A model generated the notes under the pieces. The model was not told the origin of the DNA. It saw nothing but the letters and a program-made list of their open reading frames with translations, and searched no databases. A stretch of 64,000 bases of DNA, taken from UBA7378 sp049611805 (lineage in GTDB: Bacteria; Pseudomonadota; Alphaproteobacteria; RS24). The position numbers and the translations under genes are program-made. The number at the start of each line of letters is the position of its first letter. Positions within the stretch are counted from its first letter, which is position 1. Shown one piece after another: positions 63,301 through 64,000 of this stretch. The stretch covers positions 1 to 64,000 of the forward strand of contig JBMZAX010000001.1 of assembly GCA_049611805.1 (NCBI GenBank). The letters run 5' to 3'.

Positions 63301-63705
63301 GCCTCGCTTTCCGGGGCGGCACAGGTGGAGATCCGCTCCGGCACTTTCGATGCGTTTAATGTTGCCCAGCTCCGCAACGGGTTGGGCGCTTTTGACGACA
63401 GGCCGCAAAACGAACTGGCCGAGGCGTATTTCTGGAAAGGCCGCGAGACCTTCAGTCGCGGTTTGGGCCTGTTAACCCTGCGCGAAGGACGCCTCGAAAC
63501 AAGCGCATTGGAGATTTTGCGTCAGGACAATCGACTGCTTGCCAAGATGAGCGGCTATGTGGATTTCGTCGAACAACGCCTTAATGTTCAATCGCAATTT
63601 TATAATTCGGTGGGGCGCAAAGCACTCAGCGTGGGGCTGACGGACGCAATTGACGCGCCGCGCTATGCGATTGCCCGCGGCGCGATCACGTCTTCGGCGC
63701 AATAG
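60370..63705 (+). CDS. AsmA-like inner-membrane-anchored protein
   Basis: A 1111-residue AsmA-family protein. One N-terminal membrane helix (SVLVPITLVIAAAFLVPFTL) is followed by a long beta-rich periplasmic part with the AsmA N-terminal pattern (TAHGPVSLRLLPSPALQFENI). The conserved AsmA C-terminal domain is near residues 960-1090 (FQGRGTSTRNIFASLSGAAQ, then LTLREGRLETSALEIL). AsmA-like proteins are now viewed as bridges carrying phospholipid between the membranes of Gram-negative cells. The start is the ATG at 60370, with GGAG nine bases upstream; an ATG at 60355 in the same frame lacks such a site. It is divergent from uvrD. Confidence 0.88.
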   Translation: MRMRLLSVLVPITLVIAAAFLVPFTLDIDARRDQITAQISRDMNIDITAHGPVSLRLLPSPALQFENIVSVVNRPKSASAPSMPAPSMVVSANEVDAGVSLISLLDGKLKVRNLALRHAEIRIIGLDDVGAATQALRLAPVPEITFADVRLIMQRKGTAPLRLSGLSGRFQADAADGPFRLSVQRQVRGLRSVSLNARIGSFVTNRLPLRLSARIGTDSGLQFNGFFNQRPNATVEGEISLRDKRLIPDILSKLALETVSAPSQTARVDGLIRLTEVGLFADNLEIGALQTRFQSQLGIIWSRAGDGAVQINSRLSADEIDFDLIGLMPQADKPAATEKTDDPLRHFWPSIEIDARVLSGRFLLGGEVGRNFVIDLRTGKNGVRINRFSADLPFNSSILAAAELVGPAGAVKLSGDMAVRSSDSVAALLWLGAQAGYDLSPIAETVDEPLLQRMGLVTEFSIGPEQIRLGGLTGRIGGDQLELDLDVSRTDRLRGHLDLNLSQANLQTFGLMENIRLSRPSPFPLLGLPVGNWLQKVLQQGAAPRDFTFNLRSDDMRADNIRLGPVTLNGRIIDDRLELDVLRFDDYLNSKFSLTGKLHHDGQATDGVLDIMVDTPDASRLLAPLMAGVEPLHLDMSRPLALASNLQFPARDDPDWPNIKIAGTGKLGDLDIDLGIRTPVRDLTLDAAGTRFNLTLKGSANDMTARLGLPVARAPEDVAVLSLSTDAQPGSVSRLEAELDVNGDLFSLSGTLRPGSTGRRIEGLLRAAGTDVLPYMGMKRGPDTKVAFSGTSQIVMRQEGVSFANIDLGLGAGRLTGEGVMEFADDNIGARNNLTANLLFDALDLDPFMPAFDTETGWSDAPIGWQLLGASDANLQLRLTNAALMGMPVEALRTNIKLVEGVLEAPDITATVLGGQFEFDAQAEGGELTPSFQLIGSFADFDMERLLTHAYTRPALRALVSGNFSFQGRGTSTRNIFASLSGAAQVEIRSGTFDAFNVAQLRNGLGAFDDRPQNELAEAYFWKGRETFSRGLGLLTLREGRLETSALEILRQDNRLLAKMSGYVDFVEQRLNVQSQFYNSVGRKALSVGLTDAIDAPRYAIARGAITSSAQ

Positions 63706-63709
63706 GCGT

Positions 63710-63922
63710 TCAAATCCCGCGCGCCCAGCCCAGCACCGCAACGCGCAACGCACTCGTCAGACTGCCGGTGCGCGGGCGCGCATCAATTTCGGCGATCATG
63801 TCGGCAAGCGACATATTGTGCGCCGCCGCCATGTCGGACAAGGCCGCCCAGAAGCTTGGCTCCAGCGAAATGCTGGTCGCATGTCCGGCGATGGTAATCG
63901 AGCGTTTGGTCGGCTTTTCCAA
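63710..63922 (-). CDS. ribbon-helix-helix domain protein (RHH_4 type)
   Basis: A 70-residue protein matching the RHH_4 family: KRSITIAGHATSISLEPSFW (strand and first helix), ALSDMAAAHNMSLADMIAEID (second helix) and TSALRVAVLGWAR at the end. Arc/MetJ-type folds of this kind usually bind DNA as dimers, but the target is unknown. The start is a TTG at 63922, with only a weak GGAA upstream. It follows the probable fumC end by 15 bp on the same strand and is likely co-transcribed; an RHH gene beside fumC is common in Alphaproteobacteria. Confidence 0.85.
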   Translation of the reverse strand: MEKPTKRSITIAGHATSISLEPSFWAALSDMAAAHNMSLADMIAEIDARPRTGSLTSALRVAVLGWARGI

Positions 63923-63937
63923 AATTATTCCGCGCGC

Positions 63938-64000
63938 TTATTTTGGCGCAATCATGTCTTCGGGCCGCACGATCTCGTCAAATTCCGCATCGGTGACATA
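63938..64000 (-). CDS. fumC: C-terminal end of a probable class II fumarase (partial)
   Basis: The last 20 codons of a gene running in from the right edge, ending at TAA 63938-63940. They read YVTDAEFDEIVRPEDMIAPK, matching the C-terminus of class II fumarate hydratases, where an F-D-x-I/V-V-x-P-E/x-x-M pattern is typical. Aspartase or another lyase of the same superfamily cannot be excluded from so short a piece. The downstream RHH gene supports fumC. Confidence 0.6.
   Translation of the reverse strand, partial: YVTDAEFDEIVRPEDMIAPK

Noticed and set aside
63709..63730. GTTCAAATCCC resembling a tRNA T-arm
   Set aside because: No matching acceptor, D or anticodon arms around it; the bases belong to the asmA-like and RHH gene ends.

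Overview
The window is about 64 kb of roughly 60% GC bacterial chromosome, almost entirely coding. It comes from an alphaproteobacterium. The evidence is a Rhizobiales-type mraZ start, FtsZ with a very long linker ending in LDIPAFLRR, the order ftsZ-lpxC-bamD-recN-ligA, an alpha-type RNase P RNA, a DUF1289 protein, and a ribbon-helix-helix gene next to a probable fumC end. The many acyl-CoA dehydrogenases would fit a lipid- or hydrocarbon-using marine lineage near Rhizobiales/Parvibaculales, but that placement is inference. I saw no tRNA, insertion sequence, prophage or CRISPR array.

Left part (1-10.8 kb): a 5'-truncated acyl-CoA dehydrogenase, dusA, a TSUP permease, a phosphomannomutase/phosphoglucomutase, a cobA-type uroporphyrinogen methyltransferase and a DUF1289 protein. 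These are followed by a probable acyl-CoA catabolic operon (5997-10708): large and small acyl-CoA dehydrogenase subunits, a crotonase with altered catalytic acids, an ABM-fold protein and a third dehydrogenase. It ends at a terminator.

10.8-18.3 kb, minus strand: ten tightly overlapping genes of an Mrp/Mnh cation/proton antiporter in the order E-F-G-(A C-terminal domains)-B-C-D-D-x-D. Three different ND2/4/5-like subunits are present, and the order resembles the Mrp modules of membrane-bound hydrogenases.

18.3-29.4 kb: an MFE-2-like SDR, a cyclopropane fatty acid synthase, a luciferase-like oxidoreductase, a fatty-acyl-CoA ligase, a 1170-residue autotransporter, a HAD phosphatase, a DMT exporter and a peptidoglycan amidase. 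The RNase P RNA follows.

29.9-50 kb: a complete division and cell wall (dcw) cluster, mraZ-rsmH-ftsL-ftsI-murE-murF-mraY-murD-ftsW-murG-murC-murB-ddl-ftsQ-ftsA-ftsZ, followed by lpxC. Thirteen of the fourteen junctions from mraZ to ftsA overlap. An unusually long array of MraZ-type boxes at exact 10-bp spacing precedes mraZ. FtsZ carries two extra internal copies of its C-terminal peptide motif.

50-64 kb: bamD, recN and ligA, a small unrecognised protein on the minus strand, a long-form aminopeptidase P, prmA and a uvrD/pcrA helicase on the minus strand. The window closes with a large AsmA-like protein, a ribbon-helix-helix protein and the last 20 codons of a probable fumarase. No wholly new system stands out. 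The best leads are the MraZ box array, the FtsZ linker motifs, the three-D Mrp operon and the unusual acyl-CoA operon.
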